DNA of 64,000 nt from JANQGG01 sp964642175 (GTDB lineage: Bacteria > Bacteroidota > Chlorobiia > Chlorobiales > Chloroherpetonaceae), in assembly GCA_964642175.1 (NCBI GenBank), contig CAZXOK010000004.1:186001-250000 (forward strand), in the 5' to 3' direction. Made by a program: the position numbers and the translations under genes. Positions 1 through 8,663 of this stretch are shown here, in pieces. Every line of letters starts with the position of its first letter. The first letter of the stretch is position 1. The notes under the pieces were generated by a model. The model was not told where the DNA came from, ran no database searches, and was given only the letters and a program-made list of their open reading frames with translations.

Positions 1-1479
1 CAAAATACTGATGTTTTCAGCTACCGAAAGTGCAATACCATAACCTACCCGTACGCCTTCTTTTTCCAGGACAAAGGTTTCCATGGAATGGCGGTAGAAG
101 AGCCGTGCGATCAGTGCAGCCGTAACAGCTGCAAACATAATGGGAAGCACAATTTCGTACTTTCCGGTTACTTCGAAGAGAATCAAGATTACGGTTAAGG
201 GTGCACGCATAACACCGGCTGTCAGTGCCCCCATACCTACCAGGGCATATGCACCCGATGTAGCCGTAATGGTTGGGAACAGAAAATGCACCAGCATCCC
301 GAACATACCACCCAGCATGGCACCCATTTTCATGGCCGGTGCAAAAATACCGCCTGCACCACCAGAACCTATGGTCAGACCGGCAGTAATGGGTTTAAAA
401 ATAAACACACCAATCAGGTTGATCAAAGACTCGGTACCTTCTACAGCATTATCAATCACCTCGTAGGTATATCCAAAAACACCCGGGAAAAAGATACCAA
501 TAATACCCGTTAAAAATCCACCGATAGCCGGAATAGTCCAAACCGGCACTTTTTTAGATGCACGTAAAAAATCGAATTTACCCTCGATCCAATAAAAGAC
601 TTTAATGAACATGACGGCTGAAAGCCCTGCCAATACACCCAAAATAAAGTAAAAGATGATTTCAATATTAGATACCAATATGTAGTCGGGCGATTGGAAG
701 GTTGGAGAATTACCCAGGTAGCTCCGGGAAACAATAGTCCCGATTACACCCGAGACTACGATCGGGCTGAACGTGCGAACACTAAAATCACCCAGGATCA
801 CTTCTATGGCAAACATCACCCCACCAATCGGTGCATTAAACACCGCAGCCAGGCCCGAAGCTGCACCACATCCCAAAAGAGTACGAATACGATCAGGTGA
901 AAATTTCAACAACTGCCCCACCATTGAGCCAAAAATTGCACCTACCTGGGCAATTGGGGCCTCTCTTCCCCCACCACCACCGGTTCCAATGCTCACAACC
1001 GATGTAAAAGTGCGGTGTATCCATAACCATTTGGGCAACTTGCCATCATTCTGGGCAACGGCTTTAATTACATTGGCCAGGCCATGGCCGGGTTGCAACT
1101 TTACAATAAAATGATTGTAGGCACCCACAATTAAACCGCCTATGGTAGGTAGAATAGGGATAAACAACAGCCACCACATACCGATATCCAGCCATGAGGT
1201 CCCTTTTTCAAGACCGCCAAAAAACATTCCATGGACAAGATCAATGGCATAGTGAAAAAAAACGGCCAGGTAACCTGTAGCTATGCCCACGATAATGGCC
1301 ACAAATAAGAACGGGATATCCTGGTTCAGGTTGAGCTTGATAAGCGCACGCTCTGAGGCCAGTTTCAGAAATTCGGGAGCGAAATACCCAAAGTCGCGTG
1401 CTTTTCTGAAAAATTGATACGTGGCGGCTAAAAGTTTACGCCGCCAATTGCGTTTTTCAAAACCTGATAAATCAATCAT
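1..1479 (-). CDS. ClC-family chloride channel/transporter (partial, runs off the left edge)
   Basis: The minus strand is open from an ATG at 1479 to base 1 (493 codons, no stop), so the C-terminus lies outside the window. The translation carries the ClC signatures: a selectivity-filter loop GTGGGGGREAPIAQ (the GxGREGP-type motif, with Ala in place of Gly after Glu), a second filter loop GSGGAGGIFAPAM (GIFxP type) and a GVMRAPLT stretch, spread over a long series of hydrophobic helices. ClC proteins move Cl- or exchange Cl-/H+ in the inner membrane. The Glu in REAP is the gating/proton glutamate. About 60 soluble N-terminal residues precede the first helix. The family call is firm; channel versus exchanger is not decided. 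A CBS domain might follow outside the window. Confidence 0.93.
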   Translation of the reverse strand, partial: MIDLSGFEKRNWRRKLLAATYQFFRKARDFGYFAPEFLKLASERALIKLNLNQDIPFLFVAIIVGIATGYLAVFFHYAIDLVHGMFFGGLEKGTSWLDIGMWWLLFIPILPTIGGLIVGAYNHFIVKLQPGHGLANVIKAVAQNDGKLPKWLWIHRTFTSVVSIGTGGGGGREAPIAQVGAIFGSMVGQLLKFSPDRIRTLLGCGAASGLAAVFNAPIGGVMFAIEVILGDFSVRTFSPIVVSGVIGTIVSRSYLGNSPTFQSPDYILVSNIEIIFYFILGVLAGLSAVMFIKVFYWIEGKFDFLRASKKVPVWTIPAIGGFLTGIIGIFFPGVFGYTYEVIDNAVEGTESLINLIGVFIFKPITAGLTIGSGGAGGIFAPAMKMGAMLGGMFGMLVHFLFPTITATSGAYALVGMGALTAGVMRAPLTVILILFEVTGKYEIVLPIMFAAVTAALIARLFYRHSMETFVLEKEGVRVGYGIALSVAENISIL

Positions 1480-1773
1480 GGAATGTGGGTTTCACAGGAT
1501 TGATTAAAGCCGGGACTTGCACTGAATTGTTGAGCAGCACAAAAATCATGCAATCAGCATATGGAGAAGAACTAAACGAAGCAGTTAGAGGTATTGATTC
1601 CATGAAAGTGTTTGTATATCGCTCCTTTTTGGATTTGGTAAGACATGTGGCCGGGATGCACTCAACCCCCTCAGACTGGTAATCACTATAATCAAAAACC
1701 ACTTATTTGATAATTGGATTCTTATAAATAGTAATCCCAAAAGAATTTAACAAATCTTTAATTGCGGGGTAGG
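1480..1773. other. intergenic, no supported gene
   Basis: Short open frames exist on both strands (about 1472-1702), but neither product resembles a known protein. The stretch separates the clc start from the terminator of the next minus-strand gene and probably holds the clc promoter. I saw no repeat or RNA structure in it. Confidence 0.5.
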
Positions 1774-1806
1774 GAAAAAAACAGCCGTTCCGGATTTAGC
1801 CGGAAC
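1774..1806 (-). terminator. Rho-independent terminator of the DUF2721 gene
   Basis: Read on the minus strand, GTTCCGG pairs with CCGGAAC around a 6-nt loop, followed by GGCTG and seven T. The stem begins directly after the TGA of the DUF2721 gene. Confidence 0.85.
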
Positions 1807-2238
1807 TCAGGGCTTTCGCTCGAGCTCTAAATTCAATGCCTTCAAGGAAAGTGAAACATCCAGAAAAAGTAAAAAACTGGAGACTATAATGCATAATATG
1901 GAGGCTACCAGGATGGCAATACTGGGGATGTCCATATTGATCTTCAAAAGTACACACGCCGAATTCATTAAAATCAGGATACTGCTCAGAAAAATGCTGA
2001 TCACAATCAAACCAATACTGCGTTTTAGAATTTTGCACCTCTGAAACAAGGCATTTTGCTGGGCTGCCAGGTTGCTTTGATCTTCGGGCAACGCTTGTAA
2101 TAACTGGGCATTGAGTTGCCTGGTTCGATCTATAGCATGGCTGTAGCGGTTTGTGAGGCTCAACAAAAGCAATCCAACACCCGAGATCAATACAATTGGG
2201 GTGATGGCAGCCTGAAGAATTAAATGAAAATCAATCAT
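1807..2238 (-). CDS. DUF2721 family membrane protein
   Basis: A protein of 143 aa with three hydrophobic segments: near residues 5-27, then two close together at about 70-95 and 100-130. The N-terminal helix followed by LLLLSLTNRYSHAIDRTRQL is the DUF2721 signature. Function is unknown; members are small inner-membrane proteins. A TTG 12 nt upstream (2250) could also start it, but the ATG at 2238 begins with MIDFHLIL and fits the family better. It ends straight into a strong terminator, so it is the last gene of its transcript. The 74-bp gap to the upstream Rieske-like gene leaves co-transcription open. Confidence 0.85.
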   Translation of the reverse strand: MIDFHLILQAAITPIVLISGVGLLLLSLTNRYSHAIDRTRQLNAQLLQALPEDQSNLAAQQNALFQRCKILKRSIGLIVISIFLSSILILMNSACVLLKINMDIPSIAILVASILCIIVSSFLLFLDVSLSLKALNLELERKP

Positions 2239-2312
2239 AACAGTTACCAATAAAAAAAGCTGATAGTTTGATCTGAAGTCAAATTATCAGCTTTAAAATG
2301 TTTAATGAATAT

Positions 2313-2732
2313 CTATGCTAACTTGATGGTTAATATGTTTTCTTTTTGAGAAACCGCATATGTTTTAATATCGGCTTTTGCCGAACCATACAACTTCATA
2401 CCACCAAAATCAAAAGTTGATTTACCCACACTGCAACATTGAATCGTTTCTGTTCCAGGTACATAGTCCAGACGGCGATCACCATGCGTACAATGATTTT
2501 TAAATGCGTAGAAGAATTCATCTTCACCACGGATTACTAACAAGCGCTCGGGCAGATTCTTACCTTCTAATCGCACTGCCCCAAAACCATTGTTTAACTC
2601 GGGTGTTTTAGATAAATCCAACTCAACTTTTCCATTTTTATATGTCCAGGACGACTTATCCTTTGGCTCTTTGGTTTCACAGGCGCCCATCAAGCGCTGA
2701 AAAATATTCCGGTTTAACGACTTTACTTCCAT
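2313..2732 (-). CDS. Rieske-like protein with one missing cluster ligand
   Basis: A protein of 139 aa. Residues about 50-138 follow the Rieske [2Fe-2S] fold: the first ligand box is CTHG (Cys81, His83), and the second region reads QCCSVGKSTFDFGG. In classical Rieske proteins the second box is C-x-x-H-G followed by a Phe-Asp turn. Here Cys99 (or Cys100) and the Phe-Asp are kept, but the His position is Val102. The family would bind a 2Fe-2S cluster through two Cys and two His; with one His gone, binding may be altered, use a different ligand (for example the extra Cys), or be lost. There is no oxygenase or cytochrome partner nearby. An N-terminal Cys (residue 18) lies in MGACETK, without a hydrophobic signal before it. 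Confidence 0.75.
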   Translation of the reverse strand: MEVKSLNRNIFQRLMGACETKEPKDKSSWTYKNGKVELDLSKTPELNNGFGAVRLEGKNLPERLLVIRGEDEFFYAFKNHCTHGDRRLDYVPGTETIQCCSVGKSTFDFGGMKLYGSAKADIKTYAVSQKENILTIKLA

Positions 2733-2804
2733 AGGTCTATAGATTTGAAGTTAACTAATCAAAAATCCAACTAACATAGGCCATTGTTGGAATATAGATA
2801 TATC

Positions 2805-3542
2805 TTAGATTTTTGCAGAGCAAATTTTTTGATCCTTTAAATACCTAACCGCTACATTTTTGTTTTCAAGGATCGCTTGTTTAACAGCTTCCACGTTTTT
2901 GTTACATCCAAGCATGGTTTTCCAGGAATACAGATGAGCGGGTTCATGAAAATCAGAACTCCCGATAAAAGGCAATTGGCTTTGGGCCACTTCATCATAA
3001 AGATCAAACCTGTTGGCCATTTCCCAGGCATCAATTGAGGAAGCTAACCACGACCTGTTTTCCCAGAGATATGTCATCGAGGTATTCTGTTCCATGTATC
3101 CTCGAACAGGATGAGCCGCAATGGCCAGACCTTGCTGTGAATGAATATGGCTAATTATAGTTTCAATGGGCTCACCGGGATCCAGGTAGTGCTCAATATC
3201 AAGACCCAGCAAGTGGAAGCCTCCCGTATTGTTGGTAAATTCAGCACCGGGTATCACCAGCATTTGGTAGTTCTCCCAGGCACGTTTGGCTTCTATCTTA
3301 ATGGCCTGGATGTAGGCATTAAAATCCTGTTTAAGCAGAATGCCGATGTATGTGCCATCAGGTGCCTGAAACGCATGAAGATCCTGCTCATTGACAATAT
3401 GATCGGTAATGGCAATTGCATCAAAACCATGCCGGCCATATAAATCAATTGTATCTCTTAACGATAAAGCGCCATCGCTCCAGTGGGTGTGGATATGAAA
3501 ATCACATAACAGCCAGGGTCTTTGTGTACTCATATTATGCAT
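2805..3542 (-). CDS. PHP-domain metal-dependent phosphoesterase
   Basis: A protein of 245 aa (241 if the ATG at 3533 is used). The N-terminus DFHIHTHWSDG (His16, His18) is PHP metal motif I. It is followed by GFDAIAITDH (motif II), VIPGAEFTN (the Glu motif), an AIAAHPVRG His motif and GSSDFHEP near the C-terminus, so the complete PHP metal-ligand set is present. The size resembles stand-alone PHP proteins such as YciV/TrpH-like phosphatases and histidinol-phosphatase relatives rather than DNA polymerase III alpha. The substrate cannot be read from the sequence. It stands alone, 70 bp upstream of the Rieske-like gene on the same strand. Confidence 0.88.
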   Translation of the reverse strand: MHNMSTQRPWLLCDFHIHTHWSDGALSLRDTIDLYGRHGFDAIAITDHIVNEQDLHAFQAPDGTYIGILLKQDFNAYIQAIKIEAKRAWENYQMLVIPGAEFTNNTGGFHLLGLDIEHYLDPGEPIETIISHIHSQQGLAIAAHPVRGYMEQNTSMTYLWENRSWLASSIDAWEMANRFDLYDEVAQSQLPFIGSSDFHEPAHLYSWKTMLGCNKNVEAVKQAILENKNVAVRYLKDQKICSAKI

Positions 3543-3729
3543 ACTTAGTTGGGGGAATATAGTTTAAAATCGCGTCTCTTATCATTGGCTGAGTATACAT
3601 AAATTCAAAGTCCCAAACAGCCCTCTTAAGTTTTCTTTTTATTAAATATCTCATCTTTTGAGTTTAATGAAGACAGGTTAAGTGTTTGGTTATTTGTGAT
3701 AAAATGATAAATTAACGGTTCTGAATTAC

Positions 3730-3800
3730 GGCGATGTGGCCGAGTGGCTAGGCAGAGGTCTGCAAAACCTTTTACAGCGGTTCGAATCCGCTCGTCGCCT
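3730..3800 (+). tRNA. tRNA-Cys (GCA)
   Basis: A full cloverleaf: acceptor GGCGATG/CGTCGCC, a D arm with GAGTGGCTAGGC, an anticodon stem GAGGT/ACCTT around loop CTGCAAA (anticodon GCA), and a T arm AGCGG-TTCGAAT-CCGCT. The discriminator is T and no CCA is encoded. Confidence 0.96.
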
Positions 3801-3848
3801 CACATTTCTATTGTATACCCAATCGCAACCTTTCTCGGCAAGATATTA

Positions 3849-5480
3849 ATGGGTTTTAAACTCTCGTTTCCTGCGTTTATCTCGTCATTGTTTTTAATGG
3901 TGTTGTTGAGCATCATTTTCCTGCCTGTTCTAAATTCCTTTTGGGTGCTGGCCCAGATGGAGATGGACTTTAGCGGTACATTTTTCCAGTATGTCTATCT
4001 TCAATCCAATGCATTTAAGGGGTTGTTTCATTCCCTGTTAGCGAGTTTTTTTTCTGTTTTAGGTTCCGGGTTTATAGGCTTGGGGTTCTGTTACTTGTTC
4101 TGGCGATACGATTTCCCCAGTAAATCTTTCTTTAAATGGCTCCTGTTAACTCCGTTACTGTTTCCACCATTGGTTATCGGTTTTGGATTTAAAATCATCC
4201 AGGCCACACTCCTAAAGCCTTTGTTTTCAGATATGCCGGATTGGGCTTCTTTTTTGCTGGTGATTTTAGCACTGGTATTTGCTTTTTATGGTTACTTTTT
4301 TCTGATGGTCTATAAGGCCCTTAAAAATCTGGACTATAGCATTATTGAGGCGGCCATCAACCTGGGATCAACAAAGAGTAAAGCCTACCGAAAAATCATT
4401 TTTCCCGAGATCAAAAAGCCAATTATTAAAGCCATACTGATAGTTGGTTTACTGAGTTTGAGTGCTTTTGCGATTCCGCTTTTAGTGCATCGTGAAGGCA
4501 TGTTCTTAAGCACCTTAATATTAAACTACCTGCCTGATTTAGCTTTAAGTTCCATTTCGGCCTGGGTGCTTATGTTTTTAACACTTACCGGGTTGATTCT
4601 ATTACTAAGTCAACTGCCCGACGATCAGGGAATCACAAGCCCTTCCAGGTTTAAGCAGGTGTTTCCAAATAAAACACTTCCAAAAATCCAGTTTATGCTT
4701 TTACTGGGTGTTGCCTTTGTTGTTCTATTGCCCACCCTTAGTGTTTTTATTACCTCTTTTTTGGAAACCACACCGGGTGGAATCATAAGCCTGACCCTTG
4801 ACCATTACCACCAGGTACTGATCTCAGATAAGACTCTGGAGGTGTTTAACCTGAGTTTAAAACTGGCACTACTGGCTGCCGTACCCAATGTCTTATTTGG
4901 CCTTGTTATAGGGCTTTTAGTTACTTTTGATAAAACCGGCCCAAACAGTTGGTTGATTAAGTTTAACTTACTGCCACTCGGTACGCCCGGCATTGTTCTG
5001 GGCATATTTTTTTACATGGCCTCAACCCAGGCTCAAGGGAATACACAATTGTTTGCGCTGAGTGCTTCAACCCTGTTACCTCTGGCCTATTTTGCCAAGC
5101 ACATGCCCTTAATGATGCAAAATGTCCATCGCGGGTTTCATTCTTACCGGACCATGCATGTGGATGCCGCTTTAAATTTAGGGTCGTCTTTTCTGAGGGT
5201 AATTGGCAAATTAATCATACCATTATCTCTTTCCAGCCTGGCCACAGGATTTATATTTTCGTTTTTATTTGCATTCTATGAATTTCCGATATCGCTCATG
5301 CTCTCATCCCCGGAACTCATGCCTCTTTCGGTTACGATTTTCTCGCATATTCAACAAGGCAGTTATGGCAGTGCTGCGGCTGAGTCGATGCTGTTATTGC
5401 TTATGATTTCTGGTGTGCTTTGGATTTCAATACGTATATTCAAAATAAACCTCTACGCTACAGGTTTTGATAGCATCTAA
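3849..5480 (+). CDS. ABC transporter permease, fused two-domain (Fe3+/thiamine/polyamine type), orphan
   Basis: A protein of 543 aa. A longer reading from 3744 would begin inside tRNA-Cys, so the ATG at 3849 is chosen, 48 bp after the tRNA. Two binding-protein-dependent permease units are fused head to tail, with EAA loops AAINLGSTKSKAYRKIIFPE (first half) and AALNLGSSFLRVIGKLIIP (second half) and about 12 membrane helices in all. Fused permeases of this kind occur in FbpB (iron) and ThiP (thiamine) systems. No periplasmic binding protein or ATPase gene is adjacent; the next gene, 14 bp on, is mreC. The substrate is therefore unknown, and partners must be encoded elsewhere. Confidence 0.85.
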   Translation: MGFKLSFPAFISSLFLMVLLSIIFLPVLNSFWVLAQMEMDFSGTFFQYVYLQSNAFKGLFHSLLASFFSVLGSGFIGLGFCYLFWRYDFPSKSFFKWLLLTPLLFPPLVIGFGFKIIQATLLKPLFSDMPDWASFLLVILALVFAFYGYFFLMVYKALKNLDYSIIEAAINLGSTKSKAYRKIIFPEIKKPIIKAILIVGLLSLSAFAIPLLVHREGMFLSTLILNYLPDLALSSISAWVLMFLTLTGLILLLSQLPDDQGITSPSRFKQVFPNKTLPKIQFMLLLGVAFVVLLPTLSVFITSFLETTPGGIISLTLDHYHQVLISDKTLEVFNLSLKLALLAAVPNVLFGLVIGLLVTFDKTGPNSWLIKFNLLPLGTPGIVLGIFFYMASTQAQGNTQLFALSASTLLPLAYFAKHMPLMMQNVHRGFHSYRTMHVDAALNLGSSFLRVIGKLIIPLSLSSLATGFIFSFLFAFYEFPISLMLSSPELMPLSVTIFSHIQQGSYGSAAAESMLLLLMISGVLWISIRIFKINLYATGFDSI

Positions 5481-5494
5481 GTTTAAAACGGGTT

Positions 5495-6328
5495 ATGCAA
5501 AAACTCATTGATCTGGTTTACCAATTCCGTGAATACGGTGTTTTGGTATTTTATTGTGTTTTATCGTTGTGGTTATATGCGGTTCAAAACACCCAGCCTG
5601 TAAAATTAATGCGGGCCACGGCTCTTGAAGTTTTAAGCACCCTGGAAACCTCCGTTTCAGTTGTTCATGAATATCTCACCCTGAAAGACGAAAACCTTCG
5701 CTTGCGCCAGCAAAACCTGATGCTTTCATCCGAAACTAATTTGTTAAGAAATGCCGCTATAAAGCATCAGGAAATCAAATCCATGCTGGCGTTTCAGGAC
5801 TCGCATCCTTCTGAGTTAAAACTGGCCAGGATCGTACATCGCACGTTTGGTTCGGAGCGGACCCTGTTATCGATCAATCTTGGTGAGCGCGATAGTATCA
5901 GAACTGATATGCCGGTCCTGACAGATCGCGGATTGGTTGGCCGGGTGGTGTTAACTTCACCCAATTATGCCCTGGTTCAGCCTGTGATCAATACAGATTT
6001 TAAAGTGAGTGTGTATTGTGAAAAAACCCGCGCCATGGGTGTAGTTCACTGGAATGGCCAGGGTGAAGATCATGCCAAGCTTGAGCATATCCCCATCAGC
6101 AGCCAACTGGAATGGGGCGATCGGCTTTATACCACTGCGTTCAGCACCTTTACAAGTCCGGATATCCTGGTCGGCACCATTACATCATTCAAGAAAAATG
6201 AGTTTTTTTATAATGTGAATGTTGATTTGGCCATTGATTTTTCTACTCTTCAATATGTTTTTGTTGAAATCAAGCCAAAGAACCTTGAAAAAGAAAAGAT
6301 GATTGAGGCTTATGAAACATTCCAATAG
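5495..6328 (+). CDS. mreC: rod shape-determining protein MreC
   Basis: A protein of 277 aa with a short cytoplasmic start, one membrane helix (about residues 14-32), a coiled coil (about 55-90) and the beta-rich MreC core (about 100-265) with the conserved GLVGRV and SVYCEKTRAMGVVHWNG regions. MreC is a periplasmic scaffold of the elongasome that links MreB filaments to PBP2. It is followed by mreD and mrdA, the usual order. mreB, normally just upstream, is replaced here by an unrelated ABC permease gene 14 bp away. Confidence 0.95.
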   Translation: MQKLIDLVYQFREYGVLVFYCVLSLWLYAVQNTQPVKLMRATALEVLSTLETSVSVVHEYLTLKDENLRLRQQNLMLSSETNLLRNAAIKHQEIKSMLAFQDSHPSELKLARIVHRTFGSERTLLSINLGERDSIRTDMPVLTDRGLVGRVVLTSPNYALVQPVINTDFKVSVYCEKTRAMGVVHWNGQGEDHAKLEHIPISSQLEWGDRLYTTAFSTFTSPDILVGTITSFKKNEFFYNVNVDLAIDFSTLQYVFVEIKPKNLEKEKMIEAYETFQ

Positions 6329-6359
6329 CCTCTGGTAAACCATTTAAATAAACACAGCT

Positions 6360-6839
6360 TTGCTCAATCAACCCTATCTGATCTTTTATGTTGTGGCCGG
6401 TCTTTTGGCTGTGTTGCAGCATTTAATTTTCGACCGATTGTCTATTTACGGACTGGTACCGGATTTTTTAACGATTTTTGTCGTGTTTTTTGCCATTCGT
6501 GAGGGCCAGCTCTCGGGTATGACCTTTGGTTTTTTTGTAGGTCTGTTACTGGGAGTTTTCTCAGGACCTCTCGGTGCTGCTGCCCTGGCCAAAACCCTCG
6601 AGGGTTTTATCGGGGGTTTGTTTGCCACTACGGATGAAAAATATCTCTCCCGAAAACTTTTTATTGCTATTGCCATTGCGAGCCTTATCGGTAATATGGT
6701 TTATTACTTTTTATTGCAACCCAATACTTATACTTTTTTAAAACTGATTTTTTTGTTTGGTTTAGGAGGGAGCCTTTACAACCTGGTAATAAGCTACATT
6801 ATTTATCATGTCGGGTTGAAACGACTTTTAGCCACATAG
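6360..6839 (+). CDS. mreD: rod shape-determining protein MreD
   Basis: A protein of 159 aa, almost wholly hydrophobic, with five or so membrane helices. It has the MreD features PDFLTIFVVFFAIREG in the early part and a Gly-rich GPLGAAALAKTLEGFIGG loop. It starts at a TTG; no in-frame ATG lies near enough to keep the first helix intact. MreD is an inner-membrane partner of MreC and PBP2 in lateral wall synthesis. It sits 31 bp after mreC and 4 bp before mrdA, so the three are almost surely one operon. Confidence 0.9.
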   Translation: MLNQPYLIFYVVAGLLAVLQHLIFDRLSIYGLVPDFLTIFVVFFAIREGQLSGMTFGFFVGLLLGVFSGPLGAAALAKTLEGFIGGLFATTDEKYLSRKLFIAIAIASLIGNMVYYFLLQPNTYTFLKLIFLFGLGGSLYNLVISYIIYHVGLKRLLAT

Positions 6840-6843
6840 TGCC

Positions 6844-8652
6844 ATGAGCGAACGAACGTTTTCATTGGGGCTGGTCAGTTCACTGATCATCTTAAGTTTT
6901 ACGATACTCCTGGGTAGGTTGTACTTCCTTCAGGTGGTCTCTCAACCCGAGTTGGGTGAAATTTCATCTAAAAACAGCATCCGCCGTATTCCTATTGATG
7001 CGGCCAGGGGCCTGATGCTCGATCGCAATAACATCCCTTTGGTTGATAACCAACCCCTTTACAGTATTCAGGTTCTGCCGGCTGAGTTCGATTTTAAACA
7101 TCTTCCTCTCTTATCCAAGCTGTCTGATATCCCTGAAGATGAGCTTAAAAAAACCATACAGGAAGGCCGGGCTTACAGTAAATTTGTACCGGTTAAAATC
7201 AAGCGGGATATCAGTTTTTCAGTTCTCTCCGCTCTCGAAGAAAATCTCTGGAAATTACCCGGGGTTGATTTTGCCATAGAAAGCAAGCGTAAATATCTCG
7301 ACTCGGTCAATGGTTCCCACCTGTTTGGTTATACACGGGTCATCTCCAAAAAAATGTTGAAATCCCTGCCCAAAGACGAGTATGCCAGGGATGATATTAT
7401 CGGCTATAACGGGCTTGAAAAGACATATGAACAATACCTTCGCGGTCGAAAGGGTGAGCGGTTTGTCCTGGTGAATTCGCTTGGGAAAGTAACCGGAAAA
7501 TATGAGAACGGCCAAAATGATGAAATGGCCGTAAAAGGCAATAACCTGCATCTGACCATCGATGCCGGTTTGCAGGCCCTGGCTGAACGTTCTCTGGCTG
7601 CCACAGAAAAATCCGGGGCAATTGTAGCCATTGATCCCACAAACGGTGAAATTCTGGCCATGTGCAGCTACCCTGATTATGATCCAAGTTTAATGAGTGG
7701 CTATACCAATAAATCTACCTGGCAAAAGATCAGCAATTCGGAGGGTCGCCCGCTGTTTAACCGTGCCACACAAACGCGTTACCCACCAGGCTCAACATAT
7801 AAATTGATTTTGGCCCTGGCTGCCCTGGAAGAAAAGCTGATCACACCAAAAACAAGTTACACTTGCACCGGGTACTTTCATTATGGGAACCGCTCGTTTA
7901 TGTGCCATGGTGGAAACGGACATGGTAAATTAGATCTTATGGAAGCCATTGAGCAATCCTGTAATGTTTATTTCTACAATTTAATCTTCAAGGTTGGTCT
8001 GAAACTTTGGGCGCATTATGGGGCATTATTCGGTTTTGGTGCTCTAACAGGTATAGACCTACCAGATGAGCAAACAGCACCACTGCCGACAAAAAACTAT
8101 TTCGATAAACGCTACGGCGACCGGGGTTGGACCCAGGGCTACCTGGTAAGCCTTTCCATAGGCCAGGGTGAAATGAGTGCCTCGCCGCTTCAAATGGCTG
8201 CTTATACGGCGGCAATTGCCAACAAAGGCACTTACCATACCCCGCACCTGGTTAAAGGTTATACCCAACGAGAATCCGGTACGTTTGTCCCGATCACCTT
8301 TGAGAGTAGACAGATTCCAATATCAGAGCACACGTTCAACATCGTGCGAAAAGGTATGCGAATGGTTGTTGAAACCGGTACCGCTAGACGCGCTCAGATC
8401 CCCGGTATTGCAGTAGCGGGAAAAACCGGAACCGCTCAAAACCCGCACGGCGAAGATCATGCCTGGTTTATAAGTTTTGCTCCCTATGAGAACCCTAAGA
8501 TCGCTGTTGCTGTTTTAGTTGAAAATGCAGGCTATGGCGGCTCGGTTTCTGCACCGATAGCCAGAGATATGATGGCTTATTACCTTCAAAAACCAGAACA
8601 AATATTTAGCAGCCCGGAGACAGAGGAGGATATTGCGAGATTAACACCCTAA
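6844..8652 (+). CDS. mrdA: penicillin-binding protein 2, elongasome transpeptidase
   Basis: A protein of 602 aa, close to the usual PBP2 length. One N-terminal membrane anchor (about 7-30) is followed by the PBP dimerization domain (about 45-225) and the transpeptidase domain. The three active-site boxes are complete: S317-T-Y-K320 (nucleophile Ser317), S372-C-N374 and K527-T-G529. It cross-links peptidoglycan along the cell cylinder together with RodA and MreC/D. rodA, which often follows mrdA, is absent; the next gene is an FAD oxidase. The ATG is 4 bp after mreD. Confidence 0.96.
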   Translation: MSERTFSLGLVSSLIILSFTILLGRLYFLQVVSQPELGEISSKNSIRRIPIDAARGLMLDRNNIPLVDNQPLYSIQVLPAEFDFKHLPLLSKLSDIPEDELKKTIQEGRAYSKFVPVKIKRDISFSVLSALEENLWKLPGVDFAIESKRKYLDSVNGSHLFGYTRVISKKMLKSLPKDEYARDDIIGYNGLEKTYEQYLRGRKGERFVLVNSLGKVTGKYENGQNDEMAVKGNNLHLTIDAGLQALAERSLAATEKSGAIVAIDPTNGEILAMCSYPDYDPSLMSGYTNKSTWQKISNSEGRPLFNRATQTRYPPGSTYKLILALAALEEKLITPKTSYTCTGYFHYGNRSFMCHGGNGHGKLDLMEAIEQSCNVYFYNLIFKVGLKLWAHYGALFGFGALTGIDLPDEQTAPLPTKNYFDKRYGDRGWTQGYLVSLSIGQGEMSASPLQMAAYTAAIANKGTYHTPHLVKGYTQRESGTFVPITFESRQIPISEHTFNIVRKGMRMVVETGTARRAQIPGIAVAGKTGTAQNPHGEDHAWFISFAPYENPKIAVAVLVENAGYGGSVSAPIARDMMAYYLQKPEQIFSSPETEEDIARLTP

Positions 8653-8663
8653 AATAGCTTTTT

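Noticed and set aside
1472..1702. Short open frames on both strands between clc and the DUF2721 terminator
   Set aside because: Neither product resembles a known protein, and the two frames overlap on opposite strands; I saw no ribosome-binding site.
3744..3848. Longer N-terminus of the ABC permease
   Set aside because: It would start inside tRNA-Cys; the ATG at 3849 lies just before the first hydrophobic segment.
7397..7687. Minus-strand frames inside mrdA
   Set aside because: Shadows of a well-supported gene on the plus strand.
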